Source: an uncultured Planctomycetales bacterium (lineage in GTDB: Bacteria; Planctomycetota; Planctomycetia; Isosphaerales; Isosphaeraceae). From it: a DNA stretch of 14,181 nt. The notes under the pieces were generated by a model. The model did no database searches. It was not told where the DNA came from and saw nothing but the letters and a program-made list of their open reading frames with translations. A program made the translations under genes and the position numbers. The stretch spans positions 1 through 14,181 of the forward strand of contig CALKTZ010000166.1 of assembly GCA_937997355.1 (NCBI GenBank). The letters run 5' to 3'. Numbering within the stretch: the stretch's first letter is position 1; each line of letters starts with the position of its first letter. Shown in pieces: positions 7,769 to 14,181 of the stretch.

Positions 7769-8776
7769 ATGTCGTCGACACCCACGATCGAGGCCAAGGA
7801 GCCGCCTCTCAATCTAGCCGACCTCTACGCGCCGATCGCGTCCGGACTGGTCGAGGCCGAGCGGATCTTCCAGCTCGAACTGGGTAGTCACTTCCCGTTC
7901 GTCCAGCAACTGGTCGATCATTGTGCCGATTTCCACGGGAAGCGGCTCCGGCCGGCCCTCGTGCTCCTCACCAGCAAGGCTTGCGGCGGCATCAATGCGT
8001 CGCATCCGGTGCTGGCGGCCGTCGTCGAGATGATCCATACGGCCACCCTGGTTCACGACGACATCCTCGACGAAGCGGTCGTCCGCCGCCATGCCGCCAC
8101 CGTGAATGCGGAGTGGGGGAACGAGACGGCCGTCCTCCTGGGGGACTACCTCTTCACCCACGCGTTCCACCTTGCGGCCTCGCTCGAATCGACCCTGGCC
8201 TGCCGCTGGATCGGACACGCCACCAACCTGGTCTGCGAAGGGGAGATGCAGCAGGTCCACCATCGCGGCAATCTCGATCTCGACGAAGCAGCCTACTTCA
8301 CCATCATCGAAGGGAAGACCGCCGAGTTGACCGCCGTCTCCTGCCGGCTCGGCGCCCATTACGCCGGAGCGAAGTCCGAAGTCGTCGAGGCGATGGAGCA
8401 ATATGGACGGTCCCTGGGGATCGCCTTCCAGATCGCCGACGACGTGCTCGACATCTGGGGCGAGGAGCGGACGACCGGCAAGAGCCTGGGGACCGACCTC
8501 GAAAAGAAGAAGATGACGCTGCCGATCATCCGGATGCTCGGCACGGCCAACCGGGAAACCGCCTCGAAGATCCGAGGGATTCTCGACGATGGCGACCCAG
8601 CCCTCCGCCGCCAACTCCGGCCCTATCTCGAACAGTCGGGCGCCCTCGAATATTCCTGGCAACGGGCCCGCCAATATGTGGAGCAGGCACTCCGCTCACT
8701 GGATATGCTGGCCCCTTCGGAAACCAGGGAAGTGCTCCGAGTCATGGCGCAATACGTGATGCGGCGGGTTTCTTAA
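7769..8776 (+). CDS. Trans-polyprenyl diphosphate synthase (long-chain, IspB-like)
   Basis: The enzyme condenses isopentenyl diphosphate with allylic diphosphates to build all-trans polyprenyl chains, used for quinone side chains or lipid carriers. In its 335 residues are GKRLRPAL (57-64), the first Asp-rich motif DDILD (97-101) and the second DDVLD (224-228), followed by GTDLEKKKMTLPII, all typical of the family. The two sites that set chain length, 5 and 4 residues before the first motif, are the small residues A92 and T93 (MIHTATLVHDD). This fits a medium-to-long product, as in octaprenyl or heptaprenyl synthases, rather than farnesyl or geranylgeranyl. ATG 7769 has AAAGG at 7756-7760. The last codons (Val-Ser-stop, 8768-8776) lie inside the first copy of a palindromic repeat. 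The exact product length is not decidable from sequence. Confidence 0.94.
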   Translation: MSSTPTIEAKEPPLNLADLYAPIASGLVEAERIFQLELGSHFPFVQQLVDHCADFHGKRLRPALVLLTSKACGGINASHPVLAAVVEMIHTATLVHDDILDEAVVRRHAATVNAEWGNETAVLLGDYLFTHAFHLAASLESTLACRWIGHATNLVCEGEMQQVHHRGNLDLDEAAYFTIIEGKTAELTAVSCRLGAHYAGAKSEVVEAMEQYGRSLGIAFQIADDVLDIWGEERTTGKSLGTDLEKKKMTLPIIRMLGTANRETASKIRGILDDGDPALRRQLRPYLEQSGALEYSWQRARQYVEQALRSLDMLAPSETREVLRVMAQYVMRRVS

Positions 8777-8791
8777 GACCCTTAAGAAACC
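8767..8791. repeat. Palindromic repeat copy 1, overlapping the prenyl synthase stop codon
   Basis: The arms GTTTCTTAAG and CTTAAGAAAC enclose the 3-nt centre ACC (8778-8780). Here the arms extend to 11 bp (8767-8777 and 8781-8791). The TAA stop of the upstream gene is at 8774-8776, inside the left arm. Each arm contains the self-complementary CTTAAG. Confidence 0.9.
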
Positions 8792-8839
8792 ATGACCGGA
8801 TCATCCAGCATCTGAGCAGCTCCGCGATCAACGGGGTGA

Positions 8840-8862
8840 GTTTCTTAAGATCCTTAAGAAAC
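8840..8862. repeat. Palindromic repeat copy 2
   Basis: Same 10-bp arms as copy 1 (8840-8849 and 8853-8862) with centre ATC. It starts 72 nt after copy 1 (counting from 8768). The 49 nt between them show no similarity to the next interval. Confidence 0.9.
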
Positions 8863-8912
8863 GACCTGCCGAAACTACCTTTCCGATCGTCTCGTTGGCC
8901 TAAATTTGAACG

Positions 8913-8935
8913 GTTTCTTAAGGATCTTAAGAAAC
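8913..8935. repeat. Palindromic repeat copy 3, inverted relative to copy 2
   Basis: The arms are identical (8913-8922 and 8926-8935) and the centre is GAT, so the 23-mer is the exact reverse complement of copy 2. It starts 73 nt after copy 2. Degenerate pieces continue rightwards: CTTAAG at 8967-8972 and GGTTTCT at about 8996-9002. Confidence 0.9.
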
Positions 8936-9017
8936 TCAAGCGGCGTTCCCTTTATCGCCAGCAAACCTTAAGTCCTGGCTGGCAGAAAGGTTGCAGGTTT
9001 CTCGTGGGCGACAAAGA

Positions 9018-9056
9018 CCTTCCGGCCTCCTTCCATCCTGGAAGGAGGCCGGAAGG
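9018..9056. terminator. Strong 17-bp hairpin, probable bidirectional terminator
   Basis: CCTTCCGGCCTCCTTCC (9018-9034) pairs perfectly with 9040-9056 around the loop ATCCT. It stands 17 nt downstream of the stop of the minus-strand gene at 9073 and about 240 nt after the plus-strand stop at 8776, between convergent genes. That is where a shared terminator is expected. Neither side has a good U-tract; the minus side has only CTTTGT. Termination strength is therefore uncertain, but the stem itself is unmistakable. Confidence 0.65.
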
Positions 9057-9072
9057 GGTAGTCCGGTGGGTC

Positions 9073-9726
9073 TCAGGTTCTCAGGATGTTGGTGACGCCG
9101 TTGGTGTAGACCGATCCCTTGAAGATGGCCCCGGCCGTGCCGCCGCCGAAGGCCCGTTTCGTGAACTTGCCGCCGGGCATGTAGATGAGCCGGAGGGTTC
9201 CCTCGCCGATGGCCCCCGTGAAGGTCCCGCCGCTGCTGTCGGCGACGGTCCAGGTGAAGCGGGTGATCCGTCCATGACGATCGACCGAGGACGGATCTCC
9301 CACGAGGTTGAGGTCCAACTCGTTGCCGGTGTTGCCGACGTCCTTCACGATCAGGGCGGCCAGTCCGGTCGCCGGCTGGGCGACATCTTTGTAGGAGAAG
9401 TAGCCGAGCTGGAGATCGGCGTGGAGGAACATGTTGGAGTTGCCGCCGCCAAACATGTAGGTTTGCGAAGACTGATCGGTGAATCGTCCGGGGCCGGTGG
9501 TGAAATCCCCCTTGAACCGGGCGGTGAAAGTCTGTCGCATCTGCTCGCGACGCGTGGGGGTGCCGTTGCTCGGGTCGAGCGAAGCCAGGGCCGAGGCGAT
9601 CGATGCCGCCTTGGTCGCGGGTGCGGCCAGGAGAGTCGGCGTCGTCAGCACCTCGCGGACTTCCAGCCGTTCCATCCGGGGATTGAACAGGCGTTTGGGC
9701 TTCGGGACATCCTTGCGCCGAGTCAT
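9073..9726 (-). CDS. Small planctomycete surface-type protein with 'MERLEVREVLT' N-terminal motif
   Basis: This is a 217-residue protein of unknown function. Residues 11-28 (RLFNPRMERLEVREVLT) match the 'LExRxLLT'-like N-terminal motif seen on many planctomycete secreted or surface proteins, in place of a classical signal peptide; this is recalled family knowledge. After an Ala-rich stretch (about 30-50), residues 65-217 are rich in Gly, Thr and alternating hydrophobic residues (TWTVADSSGGTFTGAIGEGTLRLIYM), suggesting a beta-sheet fold. No catalytic motif or Cys pair is visible. ATG 9724-9726 is preceded by GAGG (plus positions 9734-9737) with 7-nt spacing, a good ribosome binding site. The gene stands alone: 216 nt separate it from the upstream GT2 gene, and a hairpin follows its stop. 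The role is probably extracellular, but this is inference. Confidence 0.85.
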   Translation of the reverse strand: MTRRKDVPKPKRLFNPRMERLEVREVLTTPTLLAAPATKAASIASALASLDPSNGTPTRREQMRQTFTARFKGDFTTGPGRFTDQSSQTYMFGGGNSNMFLHADLQLGYFSYKDVAQPATGLAALIVKDVGNTGNELDLNLVGDPSSVDRHGRITRFTWTVADSSGGTFTGAIGEGTLRLIYMPGGKFTKRAFGGGTAGAIFKGSVYTNGVTNILRT

Positions 9727-9942
9727 CGCCTTACCTCATGAACGAACAGGACAGGTGGCGAACCCACTCCCACGCCGGGTCGCGGCGGATTGTGCGTTCC
9801 CGATCCGGATCGAGCCGGTTGCATCCCGCGGCTCGATCGATGGTTTCTATCGGATTCTTCGATCGGATCGAAACAGCCGGATCGGCCAATCCGCAAGGAG
9901 CGGCAGGCAGGATAGGTTCAACTTGACGAATCGGAGCAATCG
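9727..9942. other. Intergenic region with three dyad symmetries between two minus-strand genes
   Basis: This gap holds GATCGAGCCG (9808-9817) paired with CGGCTCGATC (9829-9838), and the compact palindrome TTCGATC-G-GATCGAA (9858-9872). The latter could be an operator for the 9726 gene, about 130 nt upstream of its start. A third dyad at 9922-9947 overlaps the stop of the GT2 gene. No -35/-10 pair is convincing. Confidence 0.45.
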
Positions 9943-9947
9943 TCAAG
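9922..9947 (-). terminator. Stem-loop at the 3' end of the GT2 gene
   Basis: CTTGACGA (9922-9929) and TCGTCAAG (9940-9947) form a perfect 8-bp stem with a 10-nt loop. The GT2 stop codon (9943-9945) is inside the stem. It has no T-tract and only moderate GC, so it is a weak terminator candidate. Confidence 0.3.
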
Positions 9948-10863
9948 ATTTGCCGCGGCGAAAGACTTTGGTGCGCAACACATCGTCTAGGAACAAGAGG
10001 AAGAAGCTGATGATGAGCCCCGCTTTGCCGTAGGTCGAGGTTGATTCCGAGTAGATCGCTTGGGCTGAAAAAAAGAGAGCAAGGAGCAGGACCATCCTCC
10101 AGGGCCGCAGCCTCCAGCCCTGGCGAAAGATCGTCCCGAAGATGCGTCGGCCGTCGCGGAAGGCTCGGAGCTTGCTGACTCCTCCGCCGACCCTCGGGTA
10201 ATACGGGACCGGGATCTCGACGACCCGGTATCCCAGGCCGATCGCCTCACTGGCCAGCTCGGTCTCGACCTCGAAGCCTCCTTTTCGCAACCGGACCGAG
10301 TCGCGAAACCGCTTGTTGAAGGCCCGGTAGCCCGAGAGGAGATCGCCGGCCGGGGCGCCGATCAGGAGCGCGAAGGCGAACCGGATCAGGATGTTGCCGA
10401 GCCCCCGGACGGGGGCCATCGCCTTCTCCCCCTCGACCGGCCGCCGGGCGCCGACCGTCATGTCGGCCTCCCCCGCGAGGATCGGCCCGATCAGGGCTTG
10501 GGCCGAGGCGGCCGGATAGGTGCCGTCGCCATCCGTGAGGACCACGACGTCGGCGTCTTTCAAGGTCGCAAAGGCGGCCTGGACCGCATGCCCTTTCCCC
10601 TGGGCGGGGACATCGACAACCCGTACCCCCAGGCCCCGTGCGATGTCCCCGGTGCCGTCGGTCGAGTTGTTGTCGAAGACGACGATCTCGGCGGTCGGGA
10701 GGGCGGCGCGATACTGTTCGATCACGAAGGCGATCGCCGCCGCCTCGTTGTAGCAAGGGATGGCGACGGCGATCCTGGGGGCGCTGGGTTCGGTTGCGTG
10801 GGTCGTCACAACAGGGTCTTTGGTTGGTGCATCCGAGGTCGGGCCGGGTTTGAGAGAAACCAT
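9943..10863 (-). CDS. GT2 glycosyltransferase, polyprenyl-phosphate-sugar synthase type (DPM1/DPG-like)
   Basis: The 306-residue protein has a GT-A fold glycosyltransferase domain (about 30-245) with the family's motifs: IAVAIPCYNE (31-40), FDNNSTDGT (63-71), QGKGHAV (88-94), the metal-binding D111-x-D113 in LTDGDGTYP, DLLSGYRAFNKRF (174-186) and GFEVETEL (196-203). Two C-terminal hydrophobic segments (about 256-271 and 281-296) would anchor it. Such proteins typically move a sugar from a nucleotide donor to polyprenyl phosphate on the cytoplasmic face, making the donor for GT39/GT-C enzymes. The sugar is unknown. ATG 10863 lacks a clear ribosome binding site. A GTG about 19 codons downstream, still before the conserved core, is an alternative start. 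It lies 54 nt after the stop of the upstream minus-strand gene and may be co-transcribed with it. Confidence 0.92.
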   Translation of the reverse strand: MVSLKPGPTSDAPTKDPVVTTHATEPSAPRIAVAIPCYNEAAAIAFVIEQYRAALPTAEIVVFDNNSTDGTGDIARGLGVRVVDVPAQGKGHAVQAAFATLKDADVVVLTDGDGTYPAASAQALIGPILAGEADMTVGARRPVEGEKAMAPVRGLGNILIRFAFALLIGAPAGDLLSGYRAFNKRFRDSVRLRKGGFEVETELASEAIGLGYRVVEIPVPYYPRVGGGVSKLRAFRDGRRIFGTIFRQGWRLRPWRMVLLLALFFSAQAIYSESTSTYGKAGLIISFFLLFLDDVLRTKVFRRGKS

Positions 10864-10917
10864 CCGGCCCGGCGGGCAGTCGAAGAAGAAACGACTTCCG
10901 ACCTGGTTCGTTCGACG

Positions 10918-13900
10918 TCACTGAGTCGGGAGGCTCGCTTCCCCCGCGCTGAAGGAGAGGGGCTTGGAGGTCGCGAAGGTCGAAACCAGCTTCGGCGGCC
11001 CTGTCTTCCCTACCGCGGAAACTCGGATCAGCAGCCAGGACGGCCCCTGGGGGAGATCCACCTCGATCCCCTTCGGCTCGGCCCCTTCGGCCCGGGGGGG
11101 GACGGAACCCGCCGACTTTCCGCCCAGCCACACGTCCAGCTTCGCCTGGGAATCCAGGATCAGCGTGGCCTTCTGCGGGACCGGCGAAAGGACCGGAGGG
11201 TAGACGGAGGCGACCGAGTTGGCAGCGGCCGAGAGGAGGGCCGGCAGGTCGGCGAGCGGAGAGGCGTTCCCCGCGGTGACCCGGCCGTGCGGCCGGAACG
11301 GGGTGCGCAGGTCGGCGATCCCCTCGGCGTTGGCGTTGAGGCGTCGCCAGTTGTGCTTGGTTCCCGATTGCGAGGTAATCGACGTTTCCAGATTGATCGC
11401 GGCGGCAGGATCGAGTGCCTGCGCCCCGGCGGCTTCCATGAGCGGCCCGACCACGTGATATTGCCCGACGATGCTCACCGGCTCCCGGAGCGTGGTCAGG
11501 TAGGTGAGCAGGTTCACGAGGTCGGTGTCGGTCATCCCCTGGGCGAGCCCTTCGGGCATGAGCGAAAGGTCGCTCACCTTGCGTTCTTCGATGTCCGAGG
11601 GGAGCAATGTGAAGAGCTTGCCGACGGAGTCCTTGATCACGACCCGATCGGGGGTATCCTCGACGGCCAGGCCGGTGATGACCCGCCCGTCGGTCGTGAC
11701 GACGATCTGTGAGCGGTAGTTGTAGCCGATCGCGGCGCTCGGGTTGAGGATTGAGCGGAGAAGCTCCTCACGGCCGTACTTGACGCCGATCGTCGAGAGG
11801 TCGGGGCCGACCCATTCCCCCTTTCCGCGGACGCGGTGGCAGCGGATGCACCCGGTGGACCCCGATCGGAAGAAGACCGCCTCACCCTGAGCGGCGTCGC
11901 CGTCTCGACGGATCAGGTCGCGGATCGGCGGCAGTTCTCGCCCGTCGGCCGACTTGGGAAGGGGGAGGAGTTTGGCCGCCTGTTCTCTCACGTCTCGCTC
12001 ACTGGAGGAGTGCAGGACGGTCATCGCCTCGATCTTGAGCTCCTCGGGGAGACGTTTTTCGCCCACGATCGCCAGGATCGCCTGGCCCCCTCCCTTGACG
12101 AGCGAGAGGGTCCGCAGCGCCTCGCGGCGGACTCCCAGCGGATAGTCCTTGGCAAAGAGAATTGCCGCCAGGTCGTTCCGAGAGACCTGGGTTTTGGGGA
12201 GCGATCGGACGGCGGCCTCGGCGACCGGATCGGGAGCCGCCTTCCCTCGGCTATCGGCGATCAGGCCGTCCAGGAACTTGCGGCGGTTGGGCGTGACGAC
12301 GTTGGCGAAAGCGTTGACGGCGGCGACTCGAACTTCCTCCGAATCGCGGTTCGAGATGGCAAACGCGCGGAAGCGGTCGATATAGCGCGGGTCTCGCGTG
12401 GCCGCCGCCATGGCCATCCCCTCGACGCGGGTCTGGGGCAAGGCCAGGGCACGGCTGATGGCACGCTCGACCGCCGGATGATTCCGGGCCGAGTTCCAGT
12501 CCCCCCCGAGCTTGGCCGCGAGGGTGGCCAGGAAACGGCGGCGGCGGAGCGGGTCGGTCACCTTCATCCCGGCTTCCGCCACGAGGGGAGCGGCCTCCGG
12601 GAAGCTGAGTTGGCGGAGGATCTCGTCGCTCGCCTCCTGAAGCTCGGGAGCGTTCAGGTGATGCAGGACCCTGGCCAGCAACGGCAGGACCTCCGGCCGA
12701 TGCAGCCGCCAGGCGAGCCCCAGATTCTTGCTCAGGGGGGTGGCGGGAAGTTCTTTCTCGCCGATTGCGATGAAGGCTTCGTTGCGATCGGCCGGGAAGT
12801 ATGGAGGCAAAGCGACGTGATCATCTCGGCCGGTGACTTCGAGGTCGCCGAGGTCGCCGAACAGGGTCCCGTCGAGGAGGCTCGCCAGGTATTCGCTCTC
12901 GCGCGTTTCGATTGCCAGGCCGATCGCTTCGAGATACCAGCGGTCGTTGCCGTCCCAGGAGGCGGCCAGCTTCTTGAGGGCGTCACCCACCTTCTCGGTC
13001 GGCAGGGTCCGGAACGCCAGGATCAACTCGCGGCGGACGCCCGGATCGGGATCATCGATGAGCTTGAGCAGCACGTCGAGATGCTTCAGCGCGGGGGCCG
13101 GGAGCTTCGCCTCCGGTTTGGTGTATTCGACCTTGCCGTTTTCCCGGCAGTCTCGGCCGAGAATGCGGACGGCCTGCTCCCGCAGCCGCGGGTCGCCCTG
13201 GCGGTTCGGCCCGCTCAACGCCTCGATCGCGACTGCGTCTCCCTTGATCCCGTGCCAGACCCAGAGGGCGCGGGCGCGATGGAGCGGGTCTTCGCCCCGC
13301 AGCGCGAGGTCGGCGACGGCTTTCGTCGTCGCCTCATCCTTGTCCTTGCCCCGTTCGATCAGGAGTCGTCGCGCGGCGTCCTGCGAGGCGATCACCGGGC
13401 TCTTGAGGGCCGCGATCAGGCCATCCACGGTGGAGAAGTCCACTTTCGGCCGGTGAGCCTTGTGCCCCTTGGGGGCGACCCGATAGATCCGGCCGGTCGT
13501 CTGATCGCGGAAACCATGACCGCCGACCGCCGAGTCGTACCAGTCGGCGACGAAGACCGAGCCATCGGGGGCCGAGGCGGCGTCGACCGGCCGGAACCAG
13601 GGGTCGTCGCTCCCGAGCAGGACCTTGTACTCGGCCCGGAAGGCGGCGCCGTGTCGCTCCAGGGGGATGAAATTGACCTGCCGGGTCCCGGCGTCGACTT
13701 CGAAGACGGCGCCTTGATATTCCTTCGGCAGCAGGCCCCCTTCATAGACCATGATCCCGCAAGGGCTGCCGTTGCCGGTGCCGACGATCTTCGGCACGAT
13801 TCCCGGCACGTCCTCCCCCCAGTGCCTCGGGCTCCCCGGGGTCCGATAGCCGTAGTGGCCGCCGTCCATCGCCCAGATCACGCGGCAGCCTCGATTGCCG

Positions 13901-14181
13901 TCGTCGTCGTTGTCGCTGGTGAAGATGTTGCCGAACGAGTTCAGGCTGGTCTCGTAATTATTCCGCTGCCGATCGCAGATCACCTCGAACTCGGTCCCGT
14001 CGCGATTGACGCGCAAGGTGTTGGCGAGCTGATCCGACGAGACATGACGCCCCCCCTTGTCGTGGACATCGAAGTTCTGAGCACGCTCGGACTTATCCGG
14101 CTGGACCGAGCAGCAGCCGTCGCCGTGGGTGAAATAGAGCTTGCCGTCGAGTCCGAGGGTCATCCCGTGGACGCCGTGATC
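10918..14181 (-). CDS. PVC-type heme-binding protein: dehydrogenase-like propeller, HEAT repeats, CxxCH domain (5' truncated)
   Basis: The frame is open through the right edge: the codons before the ATG at 14163 read DHGVHG, which continues the family's 'HGVHGMTLGPDGKLYF' motif. The true start is therefore outside the window, and at least 1087 residues are present. The N-terminal part (plus 14181 to about 13450) is the end of a sorbosone-dehydrogenase-like beta-propeller, with NIFTSDNDDDGNRGCRV and VFVADWYDSAVGG. The middle (about 13430-11950) is helical with many HEAT-type repeats. A cytochrome c domain follows, with CIRCH at 11836-11850 and a likely axial Met at 11557-11559 (SLMPEGL). The last 190 or so residues are a beta-rich tail. 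Members are abundant in Planctomycetota and Verrucomicrobiota, are presumably periplasmic, and are thought to oxidise sugars or alcohols; the substrate is unknown. No signal peptide can be judged because the start is missing. Confidence 0.93.
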   Translation of the reverse strand, partial: DHGVHGMTLGLDGKLYFTHGDGCCSVQPDKSERAQNFDVHDKGGRHVSSDQLANTLRVNRDGTEFEVICDRQRNNYETSLNSFGNIFTSDNDDDGNRGCRVIWAMDGGHYGYRTPGSPRHWGEDVPGIVPKIVGTGNGSPCGIMVYEGGLLPKEYQGAVFEVDAGTRQVNFIPLERHGAAFRAEYKVLLGSDDPWFRPVDAASAPDGSVFVADWYDSAVGGHGFRDQTTGRIYRVAPKGHKAHRPKVDFSTVDGLIAALKSPVIASQDAARRLLIERGKDKDEATTKAVADLALRGEDPLHRARALWVWHGIKGDAVAIEALSGPNRQGDPRLREQAVRILGRDCRENGKVEYTKPEAKLPAPALKHLDVLLKLIDDPDPGVRRELILAFRTLPTEKVGDALKKLAASWDGNDRWYLEAIGLAIETRESEYLASLLDGTLFGDLGDLEVTGRDDHVALPPYFPADRNEAFIAIGEKELPATPLSKNLGLAWRLHRPEVLPLLARVLHHLNAPELQEASDEILRQLSFPEAAPLVAEAGMKVTDPLRRRRFLATLAAKLGGDWNSARNHPAVERAISRALALPQTRVEGMAMAAATRDPRYIDRFRAFAISNRDSEEVRVAAVNAFANVVTPNRRKFLDGLIADSRGKAAPDPVAEAAVRSLPKTQVSRNDLAAILFAKDYPLGVRREALRTLSLVKGGGQAILAIVGEKRLPEELKIEAMTVLHSSSERDVREQAAKLLPLPKSADGRELPPIRDLIRRDGDAAQGEAVFFRSGSTGCIRCHRVRGKGEWVGPDLSTIGVKYGREELLRSILNPSAAIGYNYRSQIVVTTDGRVITGLAVEDTPDRVVIKDSVGKLFTLLPSDIEERKVSDLSLMPEGLAQGMTDTDLVNLLTYLTTLREPVSIVGQYHVVGPLMEAAGAQALDPAAAINLETSITSQSGTKHNWRRLNANAEGIADLRTPFRPHGRVTAGNASPLADLPALLSAAANSVASVYPPVLSPVPQKATLILDSQAKLDVWLGGKSAGSVPPRAEGAEPKGIEVDLPQGPSWLLIRVSAVGKTGPPKLVSTFATSKPLSFSAGEASLPTQ

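Larger units (their letters stand above)
8777..9072. other. Convergent intergenic region with palindrome array and hairpin
   Basis: These 296 nt separate the plus-strand prenyl synthase gene from the minus-strand surface-type gene. They contain palindrome copies 2 and 3, most of copy 1, and the 17-bp hairpin at 9018-9056. I see no gene here: the short minus frame across it (about 8742-8939) only translates the repeats as recurring FLRSLRN/FLKDLKK blocks. Confidence 0.8.

Noticed and set aside
8767..8935. CRISPR-like array
   Set aside because: Repeats and intervals are evenly spaced, but there are only three copies, the repeats are perfect short palindromes in mixed orientation, the intervals are long (49-50 nt), the first copy overlaps a coding sequence, and no cas gene is present.
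7921..9741. 606-residue plus-strand frame across the prenyl synthase gene and the minus gene at 9073-9726
   Set aside because: It crosses two well-supported genes in the wrong frame or antisense and shows Arg/Pro-rich shadow composition.
10247..11131. 294-residue minus-strand frame in a different phase from the GT2 gene
   Set aside because: Arg/Gly/Pro-rich shadow; the GT2 motifs are all in the other frame.
10498..11712. 404-residue plus-strand frame
   Set aside because: Gly/Arg/Asp-rich antisense shadow of the GT2 and heme-binding genes; it spans two real genes and their gap.
1..14181. tRNA, rRNA, insertion sequence or prophage genes
   Set aside because: I saw no cloverleaf-like or rRNA-like sequence, no transposase or integrase motifs and no terminal inverted repeats bounding a gene.

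Overview
The window looks like chromosomal DNA of a GC-rich planctomycete, most likely of the Isosphaeraceae/Gemmataceae type. This is inferred from gene content, not from a marker gene. The evidence is: (i) a very large HEAT-repeat plus CxxCH protein of the 'PVC-type heme-binding / membrane-bound dehydrogenase' family (10918-14181, minus); (ii) a protein whose N-terminus carries the 'LExRxLLT'-like motif common on planctomycete surface proteins (9073-9726, minus); (iii) long gene-poor gaps and weak Shine-Dalgarno signals; (iv) a short AKRTQF/CETNPIS-coding sequence that I recall as a recurrent planctomycete intergenic repeat (about 7023-7049).

Layout from left to right. Positions 1-515 (+) hold the 3' end of an unrecognised gene with a Pro/Ala-rich tail. 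At 840-1130 (+) there is a small Phd/YefM-type antitoxin with no visible toxin, followed by about 820 nt without a convincing gene that may be decayed. At 1954-7074 (+) three co-oriented genes lie close together: a membrane-anchored hybrid histidine kinase (PAS-HisKA-HATPase-REC), an M24 metallopeptidase and a GT39/PMT-like polytopic glycosyltransferase. Then come moaC (7165-7671, +) and a polyprenyl diphosphate synthase (7769-8776, +). A convergent intergenic region (8777-9072) follows. It holds three copies of a perfect 23-nt palindrome spaced 72-73 nt apart, and a strong 17-bp hairpin that probably terminates transcription from both sides. On the minus strand lie the small surface-type protein (9073-9726), a polyprenyl-phosphate-type GT2 glycosyltransferase (9943-10863) and the large HEAT/cytochrome protein (10918 to beyond the right edge).

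How the genes may work together: most of the window is envelope or housekeeping. The prenyl synthase (lipid chain), the DPM1-like GT2 (charging a lipid phosphate with a sugar) and the GT39 protein (transferring sugar from a lipid phosphate) are three steps that can belong to one lipid-linked glycosylation route. They are not in one operon, so that link is inference. I found no complete new defence or mobile system. The palindrome array around the stop codon of the prenyl synthase gene is the least explained structure.
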